NCBI GenBank assembly: GCA_947175225.1
Contig: CAMWLX010000265.1
Location: forward strand, 1-5,318
Origin: an uncultured Porphyromonadaceae bacterium
Lineage (GTDB): Bacteria > Bacteroidota > Bacteroidia > Bacteroidales > Muribaculaceae
Length of the DNA stretch: 5,318 nucleotides
Direction: 5' to 3'
In this document: positions 4,697 through 5,318 of the stretch, in pieces
Layout: each line of letters starts with the position of its first letter
Numbering within the stretch: the first letter of the stretch is position 1
Notes under the pieces: model-generated
Database searches by the model: none
The model's input: only the letters and a program-made list of their open reading frames with translations
Told to the model about the DNA's origin: nothing
Translations under genes and position numbers: made by a program

Positions 4697-5318
4697 TCGT
4701 GATAATCCGTTTCAATGAAGTCTATATTCTCCTTATACTCTGTCGGTTTCAAATTTACTGCGCCTCTTGTCAAGGCACTTATATGAGCGGCTCGGTTACG
4801 TCGCGAATAATCCTTAGCCCGTAGAACGGCGATTCTAGTAGTCTTGAAAATCTTATCTGGATTCTCGTATGGGTCTCCAAGAGGCTCGTCGCATTGCTGA
4901 ACACCTTTAATTGTAAATCCATATTCACCGTCGGCAGTGACAGCCTCCATTATGAGTCCCGGAAGTCCACATAACTGCCAAGGTCCATCCTGTACCGGGA
5001 TTTCAGGTGCAAACCAGGCATACCATTTCCTGCCATGATAGTCGGCAGAGGCAAGTTGACACTCATATTCCAGCACCATCTTGGCAGAGTCAAGAAGCTC
5101 CCACTGGAGGTCGTCCATATTCACGGGATAGCGATAGTTGTCACCCATATTAATATCCCATACTGTTATGGTTCCGGTTTTGAAGTCCTTCATATTCTTA
5201 TAGCTGCTCCCATGATTAATGCCCATTTTTTCACGAGTCGCAAACCAGGTCTCTCCAAGTCCGGCTTCCATATCAGCCATTGCTTTTTTAAACGCTGCAT
5301 CTTCGGCCTGCTCAAGCA
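4693..5318 (-). CDS. GLPGLI family protein (first copy, N-terminus outside the window)
   Basis: The frame is open to the right edge. An in-frame ATG at 5280-5278 exists, but coding continues upstream of it (LEQAEDAAFKKA), so it is probably internal. About 207 residues are visible. Counting from that Met, the signature GLPGLI is at 105-110, preceded by EYEC (71-74), GRKWYAWF (83-90), PEIP and GPWQLC. This is the same block order as in the second copy. The part after the motif is 85 residues, against 84 in the second copy, so the C-terminus is complete. Roughly 60-65 residues, including any signal peptide, should lie outside the window. Cys74 and Cys104 are 30 residues apart, as in the second copy. 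It ends in an ATGA overlap with the outer-membrane protein gene and is the first visible gene of the operon. The two copies are clearly diverged paralogues. Function is unknown. Confidence 0.92.
   Translation of the reverse strand, partial: LEQAEDAAFKKAMADMEAGLGETWFATREKMGINHGSSYKNMKDFKTGTITVWDINMGDNYRYPVNMDDLQWELLDSAKMVLEYECQLASADYHGRKWYAWFAPEIPVQDGPWQLCGLPGLIMEAVTADGEYGFTIKGVQQCDEPLGDPYENPDKIFKTTRIAVLRAKDYSRRNRAAHISALTRGAVNLKPTEYKENIDFIETDYHE

Overview
The window looks like part of a Bacteroidales chromosome (Bacteroides, Parabacteroides, Prevotella or Muribaculaceae type; I cannot narrow it further). The main evidence is two proteins with the GLPGLI motif, a family essentially confined to Bacteroidota, around a large outer-membrane beta-barrel protein with an N-terminal carboxypeptidase-regulatory-like domain. 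No rRNA, tRNA, transposase, integrase or CRISPR array was seen.

Layout. At the left edge (1-249, plus strand) is the C-terminal end of an unidentified gene: a short hydrophobic stretch, a charged helix and an acidic Pro/Thr-rich tail. A strong Rho-independent terminator follows it (269-302). Positions 250-812 hold no convincing gene. They contain a GC-rich stretch dense in hairpins (about 270-561) and then a broken fragment of a Crp-type helix-turn-helix (633-695, minus). The rest of the window is one minus-strand gene cluster. In transcription order it reads: GLPGLI protein 1 (5318-4693, N-terminus outside the window), an 860-residue outer-membrane protein (4696-2114), GLPGLI protein 2 (2117-1305), a headless Crp/Fnr-type helix-turn-helix frame interrupted by one TGA (1308-1087), and a small secreted protein with 16-residue NGYI repeats (1082-813).

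How the genes fit together. The first three junctions are all 4-base ATGA start/stop overlaps and the last is a 4-base gap, so this is almost certainly one operon with translational coupling. Its promoter lies beyond the right edge. The predicted products are envelope proteins: an outer-membrane barrel, two exported GLPGLI proteins sharing two cysteines 30 residues apart, and a small exported repeat protein. The substrate and purpose of the system are unknown. The helix-turn-helix frame is the odd member: it lacks a cyclic-nucleotide-binding domain, carries an in-frame TGA just before its recognition helix, and has a second decayed copy beyond the small repeat gene. The two copies form a 45-bp imperfect direct repeat bracketing that gene.

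Other notable points are a perfect-period 7-bp tandem repeat inside the outer-membrane protein gene (3307-3341), and a fall in GC content from the left gene and the outer-membrane protein gene to GLPGLI protein 2 and the repeat protein.
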